The translations under genes were made by a program, and so were the position numbers. From the NCBI RefSeq assembly GCF_008806325.1, contig NZ_WACR01000008.1:124001-188000 (forward strand): 64,000 nucleotides of DNA, in the 5' to 3' direction. The first letter of the stretch is position 1; every line of letters starts with the position of its first letter. Positions 9,172 through 18,867 of the stretch are shown in pieces. A model generated the notes under the pieces. The model saw nothing but the letters and a program-made list of their open reading frames with translations. It was not told the DNA's origin and ran no database searches. This stretch comes from Salibacter halophilus. Its GTDB lineage: Bacteria > Bacteroidota > Bacteroidia > Flavobacteriales_G > Salibacteraceae.

Positions 9172-10158
9172 ATGAAACGAGTTTTAATAACAGGTGCAGC
9201 CGGCTTTTTGGGATCTCACTTATGTGATCGATTCCTTAGGGAAGGTTATCATGTAATCGGGATGGATAATCTTATTACCGGTAATCTCGATAACATTGAG
9301 CATCTTTTTTCAGAAAAAAACTTTGAGTTTTACAATCACGATGTAACCAAGTTTGTCCATGTATCGGGTGAGCTCGATTACATCCTGCATTTTGCTTCAC
9401 CGGCTTCACCAATCGATTATCTCAAAATCCCAATTCAAACACTCAAAGTGGGTGCGATGGGAACACACAATCTTTTGGGATTAGCCAAAGCAAAAAATGC
9501 TCGTATCCTGGTAGCTTCAACAAGTGAAGTTTATGGCGATCCGCAAGTTCACCCACAAACTGAAGACTACTGGGGTCATGTGAATCCGGTTGGTCCGCGC
9601 GGTGTTTACGATGAAGCCAAACGCTATCTCGAAGCTATCACGATGGCTTATCATACTTACCACGGACTCGAAACTCGTATAGTGCGCATTTTCAACACTT
9701 ACGGTCCACGGATGAGGTTAAATGATGGTCGTGTACTTCCTGCTTTTGTAGGTCAGGCGCTTCGCGGAGAAGATCTCACGGTTTTTGGAGATGGATCACA
9801 AACTCGTTCTTTCTGCTATGTAGATGATCTCGTTGAAGGAATTTACAGATTGTTGATGAGCGACTATGCCAAGCCTGTTAATGTTGGAAATCCAAGCGAA
9901 ATTTCAATTGCAGATTTTGCTGAGGAAATTATCAAGCTAACAGGAACAACTAATAAAGTAATCTACAAGGATCTTCCTAAGGATGATCCAATGCAACGCC
10001 AGCCCGATATCACAAAAGCGCGAGAGATTTTGGGATGGGAGCCTAAAGTCGATAGGAGTGAAGGGTTGAAACGCACTTACGATTACTTTAAGTCACTACC
10101 CGAGGAAAAACTCTACAAGAAAGAGCACAACACATTTGAAGAATACATCAAACGCTAG
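9172..10158 (+). CDS. UDP-glucuronate decarboxylase (UDP-xylose synthase), SDR family
   Basis: 328 residues of the extended short-chain dehydrogenase family. NAD binding motif [14 protein letters not shown] at residues ~8-21, catalytic Ser/Thr in [10 protein letters not shown] and YxxxK in [19 protein letters not shown] and [10 protein letters not shown] match UXS enzymes better than epimerases. The family oxidises and decarboxylates UDP-glucuronate to UDP-xylose. Its place directly after ugd supports this. The stop at 10158 is separated by one base from the next ATG. Confidence 0.9.
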   Translation: MKRVLITGAAGFLGSHLCDRFLREGYHVIGMDNLITGNLDNIEHLFSEKNFEFYNHDVTKFVHVSGELDYILHFASPASPIDYLKIPIQTLKVGAMGTHNLLGLAKAKNARILVASTSEVYGDPQVHPQTEDYWGHVNPVGPRGVYDEAKRYLEAITMAYHTYHGLETRIVRIFNTYGPRMRLNDGRVLPAFVGQALRGEDLTVFGDGSQTRSFCYVDDLVEGIYRLLMSDYAKPVNVGNPSEISIADFAEEIIKLTGTTNKVIYKDLPKDDPMQRQPDITKAREILGWEPKVDRSEGLKRTYDYFKSLPEEKLYKKEHNTFEEYIKR

Positions 10159-10159
10159 T

Positions 10160-11212
10160 ATGACCAAAAAAATTCTCATAACAGGCGGAGCCGGTTTCAT
10201 CGGTTCGCACGTGGTTAGGAGGTTTGTTTTAGAGTACCCAAACTATGAAATTCACAATCTCGATTGTCTCACTTATGCTGGCAATCTTGAAAACATTGCT
10301 GATATTGACGGGCGTGATAATTACAAGTTCATAAAAGGGAATATTGAAGACGCTGAGTTTATCAACTCACTTTTTGGTCAGAACCAATATGACGGGGTGA
10401 TTCACCTCGCGGCTGAGTCACACGTTGATCGATCTATTGAAGATCCGCTGGCTTTTCTCAAGACGAATGTAATGGGAACAGCTAACTTGTTGAATGCGGC
10501 TAAAGAGGTTTGGGGATCTGACCAAAGCAAAAGATTTTATCACGTTTCAACGGATGAGGTATTTGGGAGCCTGGGAGCAACCGGACTTTTTGAAGAGACG
10601 ACAGCCTACGACCCAAAGTCGCCATATTCAGCGTCTAAAGCGAGCTCTGATCATTTGGTAAGAGCTTATGGAAATACGTATGACTTTCCATTTGTCATTT
10701 CTAACTGCTCAAACAACTACGGACCAAACCAGTTTCCAGAAAAACTGATTCCGCTTTTCATCAATAATGTGAAACAGCGCAAATCTTTGCCGGTTTACGG
10801 TGACGGGCAATATACGAGAGATTGGCTTTACGTGGTTGATCATGCAATTGCTATCGATAGCGTTTTTCACGATGGAAAAAATGGTGAGACGTATAATATT
10901 GGTGGTTTTAACGAGTGGACGAATCTGGATTTGATTCACGCTCTTTGTGATTTGATGGATGAAAAGCTGGGCAGAGAAAAAGGAGAATCTCGCGAGCTTA
11001 TTACTTACGTGAAAGATCGCCCGGGGCATGACAGGCGTTACGCTATTGATGCTTCAAAAATCAATAAGGAACTGGGGTGGAAGCCTTCTTTGCAATTTGA
11101 GGAAGGTTTATCCAAAACGATTGACTGGTATCTCGAAAATGAAAAGTGGCTGGAGAATGTGACCTCGGGAGATTATCAGGATTACTACAAAAAGCACTAC
11201 GATAATCGGTAA
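10160..11212 (+). CDS. rfbB: dTDP-glucose 4,6-dehydratase
   Basis: 350 residues from the ATG at 10160. An earlier in-frame ATG at 10136 would add eight residues inside the upstream gene and is less likely. Motifs: GGAGFIGSHVVRRF (NAD binding), HLAAESHVDRSI, the catalytic Asp-Glu in STDEVFGSLG, YxxxK in YSASKASSDH, and SNCSNNYGPNQFPEKLIP. It makes dTDP-4-keto-6-deoxyglucose, the branch point to rhamnose and many amino-deoxy sugars. No rmlA, rmlC or rmlD is in the window, so either they lie elsewhere or the DegT enzyme four genes up draws on this keto-sugar. Two copies of the dispersed word (10376 minus, 10514 plus). Confidence 0.93.
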   Translation: MTKKILITGGAGFIGSHVVRRFVLEYPNYEIHNLDCLTYAGNLENIADIDGRDNYKFIKGNIEDAEFINSLFGQNQYDGVIHLAAESHVDRSIEDPLAFLKTNVMGTANLLNAAKEVWGSDQSKRFYHVSTDEVFGSLGATGLFEETTAYDPKSPYSASKASSDHLVRAYGNTYDFPFVISNCSNNYGPNQFPEKLIPLFINNVKQRKSLPVYGDGQYTRDWLYVVDHAIAIDSVFHDGKNGETYNIGGFNEWTNLDLIHALCDLMDEKLGREKGESRELITYVKDRPGHDRRYAIDASKINKELGWKPSLQFEEGLSKTIDWYLENEKWLENVTSGDYQDYYKKHYDNR

Positions 11213-11231
11213 ATGAAATATTCAGGCACAA

Positions 11232-11259
11232 AAAAAGGTTAGCGTGAGCTAACCTTTTT
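11232..11259. terminator. Bidirectional terminator after the nucleotide-sugar operon
   Basis: Stem AAAAAGGTTAGC (11232-11243), loop GTGA, stem GCTAACCTTTTT (11248-11259). The flanking A and T runs let it work for the plus-strand operon and for the minus-strand small gene that ends at 11287. Confidence 0.85.
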
Positions 11260-11286
11260 GCTTTAAAGTATCAGTTTATACTTAAC

Positions 11287-11433
11287 TTAATAATTCAATT
11301 TACTTTGAGAAACTTTTCGCCCTTCTAACCAACGCTCGTAAGACTGCTGATCAAGCTTATACCATGCTTTCGCGATATTTTTCTTGAGGGATTTTTTAAT
11401 TTCTCCTTTCACATTTTTAGGTTGTTCACTCAT
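11287..11433 (-). CDS. 48-residue basic protein of unknown function
   Basis: An ATG at 11433 opens a 48-codon frame with stop TAA at 11287-11289. The peptide is helical and basic; its middle reads LKKNIAKAWYKLDQQSYERW and it ends SQSKLNY. I do not recognise it with certainty; small basic proteins of this kind are common next to core genes in Flavobacteriales. Support for a real gene: normal codon usage, a terminator just downstream, and a location in its own ~270-bp slot between operons. It could be a nucleic-acid-associated peptide, but this is inference only. Confidence 0.55.
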   Translation of the reverse strand: MSEQPKNVKGEIKKSLKKNIAKAWYKLDQQSYERWLEGRKVSQSKLNY

Positions 11434-11558
11434 ACTTTCAAAGGTTTAGTTTTGTTTTGCTTGTTAAAAGTAAGCATTTTCCAATAGAATGCAAGATGAT
11501 TTCCACATTGACTTGTGAAATAAAATTGGCTTAACTTTAACTTTACATGACAAAACGC

Positions 11559-14360
11559 TTAGTGCACAACGTTTACGATTCTACCTGGCACAACAATAAT
11601 TTTTTTCGGTTCGTTACCTTTTAATTGTTGTGCGGTTCTCTCGTGTTCGAGTACTGCTTTTTCAACTTCATCCTTTGAAAGGTTTGCATCAACTTTGAGC
11701 TTGAAGCGCATTTTACCGTTAAATGAAACCGGGTATTCTATTTCATCTTCAGTGAGGTAATCTTCGTTGAGCTTTGGCCAGTCAGCATCTATGATTGAAC
11801 TTTCGTGACCTAGCTTTTCCCACAGTTCCTCAGTGATATGCGGTGCGTGACAAGATGCCAAAATAGTCAATGGCTCTAGAACTTCATGTTTGTTGCATTT
11901 CAAACTCGAAAGTTCATTTACGCAAATCATGAGGTGACTCACACAAGTGTTGAAGCTGTCTTTTTCCAGATCTTCAGTCATTGCTTTGATGCAAGTGTGG
12001 AGTACTTTTAACTCATCTTTAGTTGGTTTTTCTTCAACCACAGAAAATTCATCTCCACTGTGAAATAACCTCCAAAAACGTTTAAGGAATTTACTCACAC
12101 CATCAATTCCCTGCGTGTTCCAGGGCTTGTGCATCTCAACCGGACCTAAAAACATTTCGTGGAGCCTCAATGCATCAGCTCCGTACTGATCACATAGATC
12201 ATCGGGGTTTATAACATTGAATTTCGACTTGGACATTTTTTCGACTTCACTACCACATTTATAAGTGCCGTCTTCTTCAGTTATAAATGTAGCGTCTTTA
12301 AATTCAGGACGCCATTTTTTAAAGGCTTCCATATTGAGCTTATCACCATCTACAATATTTACATCGACATGAAGTCTTTGTGTTTTGTGTTCTTTTCTTT
12401 TACTGAAAGTGACAAAATCATTACTGTCCTCTATCCGGTAAACAAATCTGGAATCTCCCTGAATCATACCCTGGTTGGTGAGCTTTTGAGCCGGTTCATC
12501 AAAGGGGATGTGTCCGCGATCGTTGAGGAATTTCGTCCAAAAGCGGAAGTAAAGTAGGTGACCGGTTCCGTGTTCAGCACCGCCCATGTAGAAATCCACA
12601 TTTTTCCAGTAATTCACTGCTTCCTGCGATGCAAATTCTTCACTGTTATTCGGGTCTTCATATCTAAGGAAATACCAGCTAGATCCGGCCCAGCCCGGCA
12701 TTGTTGTGAGTTCGAGTGGAAATCCTTCTCCGTTAGGTACAACTCCTTTTTCCGGATCGTAATTCCATTTATCGGCACGTTTTAGAGGTGGCTCGCCATC
12801 TTTTGTTGGAAGGTAACTCTCAACTTCAGGTAGCTCGAGTGGCAGGTGTTCGGTTCTGACCGATTTGGGAACTCCGTTTTCATAATAAACCGGAATTGGC
12901 TCGCCCCAGTAACGCTGGCGACCAAATACAGCATCGCGGAGTTTGTAGTTGATTTTCTTTTCTCCAATTCCTTTTTCGATGAGCGCACCAATCGCTTTTT
13001 TTATGGCACCTTTTACTTTGAGGCCATCGAGGAATTGCGAGTTGGTGAGTTTCCCGCTTTTTTGATCGTTTGCACCTTCGCTGATGTCAGCACCTTCAAT
13101 AACATTTGGAATAGGAAGATCAAAATGCCTGGCAAAATCCCAATCGCGCTGATCGCCTGACGGAACGGCCATAATTGCTCCGGTTCCATAACCTGCAAGT
13201 ACGTAATCGCCAATCCAAACCGGTATTTGCTCTCCTGTAAACGGATGCTCAACATAAGCACCGGTAAACGCTCCCGATACGTTTTTCACATCGGCCATGC
13301 GGTCACGCTCGCTGCGTTTTTTCGTTTGATCAATGTACTTTTCAACATCATCGTGCTGTTCATCAGTTGTGATTTCCTGCACGAGTTCATGCTCAGGCGC
13401 GAGTACCATAAATGATACGCCAAAAATGGTATCAGGGCGCGTTGTAAAAACTTCAATTTTTCGGTCAGATCCGGAAACATCAAACCAAATAGCAGCTCCC
13501 TGTGAACGACCGATCCAGTTGCGCTGCACTTCTTTGATAGCATCGGGCCAGTCGAGTTTGTCGAGTCCATCGAGTAAGCGTTGAGCGTATGCTGTGATGC
13601 GCATACTCCACTGCTTCATTTTTTTCTGCTCAACCGGGAAGCCACCGCGTTCTGACACGCCATCTTTAACTTCGTCATTAGCGAGCACTGTTCCCAATTC
13701 AGGGCACCAGTTTACAACTGCTTCAGACAAATAAGCGAGTCGGTACTTTTGAAGTATTGCTTCTTTCTCACTATCTGAAGCATTTTTCCAATCGTCAGCA
13801 GTGAAAATCTCAGTATCCTCATCACAAACAGCGTTGAGGTTTTTGTTGCCTTCCTGTTCAAATACTTCGATGAGTTCTGAAATTGGAAGTGCTTTATCAG
13901 CATCTTTACAATACCACGAATCAAAAAGCTGGAGGAAGATCCACTGTGTCCATTTGTAATATTCAGGGTCGCAGGTTCTCACTTCGCGATCCCAGTCAAA
14001 TGAAAATCCCAGTCTGTCGAGTTGCTCGCGGTATCGTTTTATATTTTGTTCAGTTGTAACAGCAGGGTGCTGACCCGTTTGAATAGCGTACTGTTCAGCG
14101 GGTAATCCAAAAGCATCGTAGCCCATTGGGTGAAGCACGTTGTAACCCTGTAGCCTTTTAAAACGAGCGTGAATATCACTCGCGATATAACCCAACGGAT
14201 GACCAACATGTAGTCCCGCTCCGGATGGATAAGGGAACATATCAAGGACGTAATGTTTTGGCTTTTCGCTATTGATTTTAGCGCTGTAAGTCTTGTCTTG
14301 TTGCCACTTTTTGCGCCATTTCTCTTCCACCTGTTTGATCAAATCAGCTGAATATTCCAT
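11559..14360 (-). CDS. leuS: Leucyl-tRNA synthetase
   Basis: 933 residues, class I aminoacyl-tRNA synthetase. The HIGH-type motif is in [16 protein letters not shown] (~43-58). The CP1 editing domain contains [14 protein letters not shown] (~304-317) and [19 protein letters not shown] with the editing Asp. KMSKSK is at about residue 706. An insertion between ~150 and 200 ([20 protein letters not shown]) is typical of Bacteroidota LeuRS. The anticodon-binding and C-terminal domains are complete. It is divergent from ftsX. Exact copies of the dispersed word at 12852 (plus) and 13463 (minus). Confidence 0.96.
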   Translation of the reverse strand: MEYSADLIKQVEEKWRKKWQQDKTYSAKINSEKPKHYVLDMFPYPSGAGLHVGHPLGYIASDIHARFKRLQGYNVLHPMGYDAFGLPAEQYAIQTGQHPAVTTEQNIKRYREQLDRLGFSFDWDREVRTCDPEYYKWTQWIFLQLFDSWYCKDADKALPISELIEVFEQEGNKNLNAVCDEDTEIFTADDWKNASDSEKEAILQKYRLAYLSEAVVNWCPELGTVLANDEVKDGVSERGGFPVEQKKMKQWSMRITAYAQRLLDGLDKLDWPDAIKEVQRNWIGRSQGAAIWFDVSGSDRKIEVFTTRPDTIFGVSFMVLAPEHELVQEITTDEQHDDVEKYIDQTKKRSERDRMADVKNVSGAFTGAYVEHPFTGEQIPVWIGDYVLAGYGTGAIMAVPSGDQRDWDFARHFDLPIPNVIEGADISEGANDQKSGKLTNSQFLDGLKVKGAIKKAIGALIEKGIGEKKINYKLRDAVFGRQRYWGEPIPVYYENGVPKSVRTEHLPLELPEVESYLPTKDGEPPLKRADKWNYDPEKGVVPNGEGFPLELTTMPGWAGSSWYFLRYEDPNNSEEFASQEAVNYWKNVDFYMGGAEHGTGHLLYFRFWTKFLNDRGHIPFDEPAQKLTNQGMIQGDSRFVYRIEDSNDFVTFSKRKEHKTQRLHVDVNIVDGDKLNMEAFKKWRPEFKDATFITEEDGTYKCGSEVEKMSKSKFNVINPDDLCDQYGADALRLHEMFLGPVEMHKPWNTQGIDGVSKFLKRFWRLFHSGDEFSVVEEKPTKDELKVLHTCIKAMTEDLEKDSFNTCVSHLMICVNELSSLKCNKHEVLEPLTILASCHAPHITEELWEKLGHESSIIDADWPKLNEDYLTEDEIEYPVSFNGKMRFKLKVDANLSKDEVEKAVLEHERTAQQLKGNEPKKIIVVPGRIVNVVH

Positions 14361-14492
14361 GCTGTTAGTCTGCGTTTAATACCTACTTTTGAAGCAGCGA
14401 ATTTAACTAAAAATAAGCCTTATTAAAGGTTATTATTAAAGTGCGCTCCGGCTAAATTCTTATTTTAGCAGCGTTTACTAAAAAGAACGTCC

Positions 14493-15365
14493 ATGTCTAA
14501 CAAGTTTGAGAGAAGGCGATTGAACACTTCTTATTTTTCTGTTGTGGTGAGTATATCTCTAGTACTCTTTATGTTAGGTATGGTGGGTTTGATTCTTTTG
14601 CAGGCAAATAAGCTCAGTAATTACGTAAAGGAAAACATCGGAATATCGATTTACATCAAAGATGATGTGAATGAAGCTGATATCAAGCGACTTCAAAAAT
14701 CACTTGATGCTTCAAAATATGTGAAGTACACTGATTATGTGGATAAACAAGAAGCTGCAACTCGTTTGCAGGAAGATTTAGGAGAAGACTTCATCGATTT
14801 CCTCGGCTACAATCCGTTGTCGACTTCTATTGATGTTTATTTAAAGGCAGAATACGCGAATCCTGATAGTGTGCAAATGATTGAGCAGAGTTGGCTCGAT
14901 AACCCCAAAGTGAAAGAGGTTGAATACCAAAAGAACTTGCTGAGTATTGTCAACGAAAATGTCCGCAAGATTTCGCTATTGCTCTCAGGCTTTGCGATTT
15001 TACTACTTATTATAGCTGTGGCTCTGATCAATAGTACTATTCGCCTCGCGATATATTCAAAACGCTTTTTGATTAGGAGTATGCAGCTCGTTGGAGCTAC
15101 GCAAAGTTTTATCAGAAAACCGTTTGTCAATCAAGGAATTGTACACGGCTTGTACGGAGCTCTAATTGCTCTGGTATTACTCGCTGGCGTAATTTATTAT
15201 GCGCAGAGCGAAATGCCGGAGATTTTTGATATGCAGGATGTAGAAATATTTGCTGTACTCTTCGTGATTGTTGTGTTGCTGGGTATGTTTATCTCCTGGC
15301 TGAGTACAACTTTTGCGGTGAATCGTTACCTCAAATTAAAAACCGATCAACTTTACATGCGATGA
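14493..15365 (+). CDS. ftsX: Cell division protein FtsX
   Basis: 290 residues with four predicted transmembrane helices (~18-38, 163-187, 214-234, 255-280). A large extracytoplasmic domain between helices 1 and 2 contains ENIGISIYIKDDVNEADI. The family is the membrane part of the FtsEX ABC system that activates cell-wall hydrolases at the septum. ftsE is not adjacent, which is usual in Bacteroidota. Its stop overlaps the DUF3098 gene start by 4 bp. First gene of the ftsX-DUF3098-uppP-truB operon. Confidence 0.92.
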   Translation: MSNKFERRRLNTSYFSVVVSISLVLFMLGMVGLILLQANKLSNYVKENIGISIYIKDDVNEADIKRLQKSLDASKYVKYTDYVDKQEAATRLQEDLGEDFIDFLGYNPLSTSIDVYLKAEYANPDSVQMIEQSWLDNPKVKEVEYQKNLLSIVNENVRKISLLLSGFAILLLIIAVALINSTIRLAIYSKRFLIRSMQLVGATQSFIRKPFVNQGIVHGLYGALIALVLLAGVIYYAQSEMPEIFDMQDVEIFAVLFVIVVLLGMFISWLSTTFAVNRYLKLKTDQLYMR

Positions 15366-15616
15366 GTAACAAAATTGAACAGAAAGAAGATCTTGCATTT
15401 GGCAAGACAAATTATATGATCATGATTGCCGGTGTAGTGCTGGTAGTATTAGGGTTTATTTTAATGTCTGGCGGAGGAAGTGACGATCCAAATGTCTTCA
15501 ATGAGGAAATCTTCTCATTTAGAAGATGGACACTCGCTCCGGTAGTTGTGGTATTGGGCTACATTGCAGTTTTTGTAGCGATTATGAAAAAAACGAAAGA
15601 CCACAACCAGGAATAA
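15362..15616 (+). CDS. DUF3098 small membrane protein
   Basis: 84 residues with two transmembrane segments (residues ~18-37 and ~55-74). The motif FGKTNYMIMIAGVVLVVLGF and the following LMSGGGSDDPNVFNEEIFSFRR match the DUF3098 family, which in Bacteroidota almost always sits between ftsX and uppP. Function unknown; the fixed position suggests a link to division or peptidoglycan lipid-carrier recycling. It overlaps ftsX by ATGA. Confidence 0.88.
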   Translation: MSNKIEQKEDLAFGKTNYMIMIAGVVLVVLGFILMSGGGSDDPNVFNEEIFSFRRWTLAPVVVVLGYIAVFVAIMKKTKDHNQE

Positions 15617-15619
15617 TCA

Positions 15620-16411
15620 ATGGATTGGATTGAAGCGTTGCTCCTCGGAATTATTCAGGGGCTTACAGAGTTTTTGCCCGTAAGTAGTAGCGGTCACCTC
15701 GAGATTGGTAAAGCACTTTTTGGATCTGATCGTGTACCTGGAGAGAGTTTGCTTTTTACAGTTGTTCTTCATGCGGCTACAGCTCTTAGTACGTTGGTAA
15801 TTTTCAGGAAAGATGTCGCTCAAATTTTCAAAGGACTTTTTCAGTTTAAGAACAACGAAGAATCTCAGTTTTCGCTGAAGATTATCGTGTCGATGATTCC
15901 GGCAGCGATAATTGGCGTCTTGTTCGATGATGCAATAGAATCATTGTTTGCAGGACAAATATTGTTGGTCGGAGCCATGCTCGGTATAACGGGATTACTC
16001 CTTTTCTTAGCTGACAGGGCTAAACGAACGGAAAAAACAGTGAGCTATCAATCTGCATTGATAATCGGGATATCGCAAGCTATCGCTATTTTGCCGGGTA
16101 TTTCGCGTTCGGGAGCTACGATATCTACATCGGTACTACTCGGAATCGATAAAGACAGAGCTGCGCGTTTCTCCTTTTTGATGGTTGTTCCGCTCATCCT
16201 CGGAAAAATGGCCAAGGATATTTTGGATGGAGCATTCACGAGCGGACAGATAGATGTCCCGGCTCTGACCATTGGTTTTGCTGCCGCTTTCATAACAGGA
16301 CTTTTTGCCTGTACCTGGATGATCAGTTTGGTGAAAAAGAGCAAGCTCACTTATTTCAGTATTTATTGTTTCGTGGTTGGTGCAATCACGATTGTCATTG
16401 AACTTCTTTAA
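15620..16411 (+). CDS. uppP: Undecaprenyl-diphosphatase
   Basis: 263 residues, a polytopic membrane protein of the BacA/UppP family. It dephosphorylates undecaprenyl pyrophosphate to recycle the lipid carrier for peptidoglycan and O-antigen. The two family signatures are present: GLTEFLPVSSSGHLEIG (~14-30) with the catalytic Glu and Ser, and LPGISRSGATISTSVLLG (~157-174) with the essential Arg. Starts 3 bp after the DUF3098 stop and is followed 8 bp later by truB. Confidence 0.95.
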   Translation: MDWIEALLLGIIQGLTEFLPVSSSGHLEIGKALFGSDRVPGESLLFTVVLHAATALSTLVIFRKDVAQIFKGLFQFKNNEESQFSLKIIVSMIPAAIIGVLFDDAIESLFAGQILLVGAMLGITGLLLFLADRAKRTEKTVSYQSALIIGISQAIAILPGISRSGATISTSVLLGIDKDRAARFSFLMVVPLILGKMAKDILDGAFTSGQIDVPALTIGFAAAFITGLFACTWMISLVKKSKLTYFSIYCFVVGAITIVIELL

Positions 16412-16419
16412 CTTTTTAT

Positions 16420-17103
16420 ATGGATTTTTTAGCCGGTGAAGTGCTGCTTATCGACAAGCCTTTGGAGTGGACATCTTTTGATGTTGTGAAAAAAGTGCGG
16501 GGCAGGTTGCTGAAAAAGTTGAACCGCAAAAAAATCAAGGTAGGCCATGCTGGAACGCTCGATCCGCTCGCGACAGGGTTGTTGATTTTATGTACTGGCA
16601 AGGCGACTAAGAAAATCGAAACCATTCAATCGGCAGAGAAGGAATACACCGGAACGATTACACTCGGTGCCACAACTCCCAGCTATGATATGGAAACAGA
16701 GGTTGACCGGGAGTTTGATGTTTCAGATTTAACTCCGGAAAAGCTCAAAGAAGCTGCTCAATCTTTCGTTGGCGAGCAATTGCAAACTCCACCCGTTTTC
16801 TCGGCTAAAAAGATCGATGGCCGAAAAGCTTACGATTACGCCAGGAAAGGTGAGGACGTAAAAATGCGTCAAAATCTCGTTCACATTTACGAGTTTGAAT
16901 TGACGAGAATCGAATTACCTGAAGTAGATTTTAGAGTGAAATGTTCTAAAGGAACTTACATCCGCAGTTTAGCTTATGATTTTGGTCAGAGCCTGAACAA
17001 TGGCGGCTACCTGAGCGCCTTGAGGCGTACCGCAATTGGCGACTATCGTATTGAAGATGCTTTGAGTATTGAGGAGGTTGTTGAGCTGGTACTAGAATCA
17101 TAG
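16420..17103 (+). CDS. truB: tRNA pseudouridine(55) synthase
   Basis: 227 residues. It isomerises U55 in the T loop of tRNAs. The catalytic Asp lies in GHAGTLDPLATGLLIL (~46-61). LIDKPLEWTSFDVV near the N-terminus, TLGATTPSYDMETE, and KCSKGTYIRSLAYDFG (~178-193) are the other family blocks. The protein lacks a C-terminal PUA domain, as in other Bacteroidota TruB. Last gene of the operon. Confidence 0.95.
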   Translation: MDFLAGEVLLIDKPLEWTSFDVVKKVRGRLLKKLNRKKIKVGHAGTLDPLATGLLILCTGKATKKIETIQSAEKEYTGTITLGATTPSYDMETEVDREFDVSDLTPEKLKEAAQSFVGEQLQTPPVFSAKKIDGRKAYDYARKGEDVKMRQNLVHIYEFELTRIELPEVDFRVKCSKGTYIRSLAYDFGQSLNNGGYLSALRRTAIGDYRIEDALSIEEVVELVLES

Positions 17104-17204
17104 GTTTCCCAAATCAGGAAATATATACCATGTGAATTATTAGTTGTTGGTGGTTGCTCAGGGTTCTTACCGTTCTGGTTTACTTTTTGTAACTTTAACC
17201 ATCA

Positions 17205-17330
17205 ATGCCTATTTCGCTAAAAAGCATACTTGTTATAGTTGTCGTTTTTTCGAGTTTTTTAGTCAGCGCGCAAATGCTGAAATATAAAATACCGAAGATG
17301 GGAGTTTGGAAGAGTGCTTTGAAAGTCTGA
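17205..17330 (+). pseudogene. Truncated signal-peptide ORF, probable gene remnant
   Basis: An ATG at 17205 opens 41 codons with a good signal peptide (VIVVVFSSFLVSAQ) followed by only 17 residues before TGA. After the stop, a shifted frame reads on as ...ECFESLTKLKVQLKS and ends at TAA, which fits a frameshifted or deleted secreted protein. It lies in a 297-bp gap between truB and the T9SS triplet that has nothing else convincing. A core of the dispersed word (TCTGACC) spans the stop codon. It could also be a genuine short secreted peptide. Confidence 0.4.
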
Positions 17331-17400
17331 CCAAACTCAAAGTTCAGTTAAAAAGCTAATACATGAATAATACTACTAATCAATAAAACCTATATCAATT

Positions 17401-18867
17401 ATGAAACATTTTCTACTCATAGCAATTGTATTACTCTCCACTTCAGTCTTTTCTCAATCTGTCCTCTACAACGATTCAGATTTAGAGGGTAGAATTGAAA
17501 AGAACTATGAAGATGGCTCAATATTGATGAGTTATATCGAGAACAGAGAGTTTTACCTCGATTCAATTTCACCATATGGAGACGACTTCCCGGTAATGAA
17601 TTTCATCATTCAGGATAGCGGTGATTTAGATGGGTACTATTACGATGATTCATTGGGCTTGTTTGTCGTTAATGTTGTTCCAGATACTTTGGCTTTTGGA
17701 GGCTGTGAATTATGTACTAAAACTCATGTTGTTCGATACGATTTTAGTGGAGCTGTAAATTGGGAAATAACTCAAAAGTTGGGGGTGAATGGAAGAAGTA
17801 ATTTCGAGCTGTTCATAGCCAGGGATAGTATTGTGGTTTTTGGTCATTCCTGGCAGGAAGGAGACTGTTCACCAGATGCCTTTTATCATTCGTTTAGTTT
17901 TAATGGCATTAAAGGAACCGGTAAGCAAGTTGGCAGCTGCACAACAAAGAGACTTGCTGAATTTGATGATGGCGTTTATTTTCAACCTATGAGAAGATGT
18001 TGGTGCGGAGATTCACATTTTGGGGCAACAAAAATAAGTAGGCTCGAAAGCAACAACACATTAACTACACTAGCTAAGTTTGAAAAAGATAACCATCCAT
18101 TTTTTTCTGATGATGCAAGAGCTACTCATGTAGATATTATTGATGAGAATTTCTTTTTTGGAAGTATCTCTGAGTATTACAGTAATGCGAGAATGTTCTC
18201 AATAATTGAAGTTGAAGACACAAATCAGATTTGGCACAACCTCAATCCGTTGTATGGAATCTCTAAATATTCCGGTCCTTTAAGTCAGGGTAAAAAGGTC
18301 TTTGACGTGGTGAAATACGATGATGGCTTTTTGGTTTTATTTGGAAGACAGTACACTTCAAATCTACAGGACACGATAGGTACAAGGTACGACTCAACTG
18401 AACTTCAAATCGATTATGTGAATGATGAAGTGACATTCAATTTGCCCATGTGGAAGAAGAGTTTTGAAGGAAAAATTGAAGTGACTGATTTTAGAATTAA
18501 CGAAAGAACTGGTGAAATATCTGCCTATGTAAATCATAACACTAGAACCGGAACATCTGTAAATGGTAATTATAATGAATTTCTAATGCACATAGAGTTT
18601 GACGATCAACCGAGCACATTTATCGAAGATAAAAAAGTAAAATCTGCACTTGAGGTTATTCCTAATCCTGCGAAAAATTTCATCCAGCTCAAAGGAATTG
18701 AGCAGGGAGATTATAAAATCTGCAATGTCAATGGAGCTGTTATAAAAAGAGGTAAATTGAGAGGAGGCTTGAAACGAATATCTGTTCAGCAACTCAAATC
18801 GGGCTTTTATGTAGTGGATGTTACAAGTGGTTCTGACCATTACAGAGCAAAACTAATTGTTGAGTGA
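17401..18867 (+). CDS. Secreted T9SS type A sorting-domain protein, paralogue 1 of 3
   Basis: 488 residues: signal peptide (cleavage near VFSQS), a large unassigned central domain, then a type IX secretion C-terminal domain starting at VIPNPAKNFIQLKG and ending AKLIVE. It is clearly paralogous to the next two genes. Shared features are the N-terminal block with DGSI...YLDSISP-G, an EGDC motif (~160), and a Cys-x-Cys motif (RRCWCGDSH, ~200). The alternating short strands suggest a beta-propeller-like or beta-rich fold, but I cannot name a family. The protein should cross the outer membrane through the T9SS and be released or attached to the surface. It is coupled to paralogue 2 (TGATG overlap). 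Confidence 0.8.
   Translation: MKHFLLIAIVLLSTSVFSQSVLYNDSDLEGRIEKNYEDGSILMSYIENREFYLDSISPYGDDFPVMNFIIQDSGDLDGYYYDDSLGLFVVNVVPDTLAFGGCELCTKTHVVRYDFSGAVNWEITQKLGVNGRSNFELFIARDSIVVFGHSWQEGDCSPDAFYHSFSFNGIKGTGKQVGSCTTKRLAEFDDGVYFQPMRRCWCGDSHFGATKISRLESNNTLTTLAKFEKDNHPFFSDDARATHVDIIDENFFFGSISEYYSNARMFSIIEVEDTNQIWHNLNPLYGISKYSGPLSQGKKVFDVVKYDDGFLVLFGRQYTSNLQDTIGTRYDSTELQIDYVNDEVTFNLPMWKKSFEGKIEVTDFRINERTGEISAYVNHNTRTGTSVNGNYNEFLMHIEFDDQPSTFIEDKKVKSALEVIPNPAKNFIQLKGIEQGDYKICNVNGAVIKRGKLRGGLKRISVQQLKSGFYVVDVTSGSDHYRAKLIVE

Noticed and set aside
12369-13584. Several long frames on the plus strand inside leuS
   Set aside because: They are antisense shadows of a strongly conserved gene.
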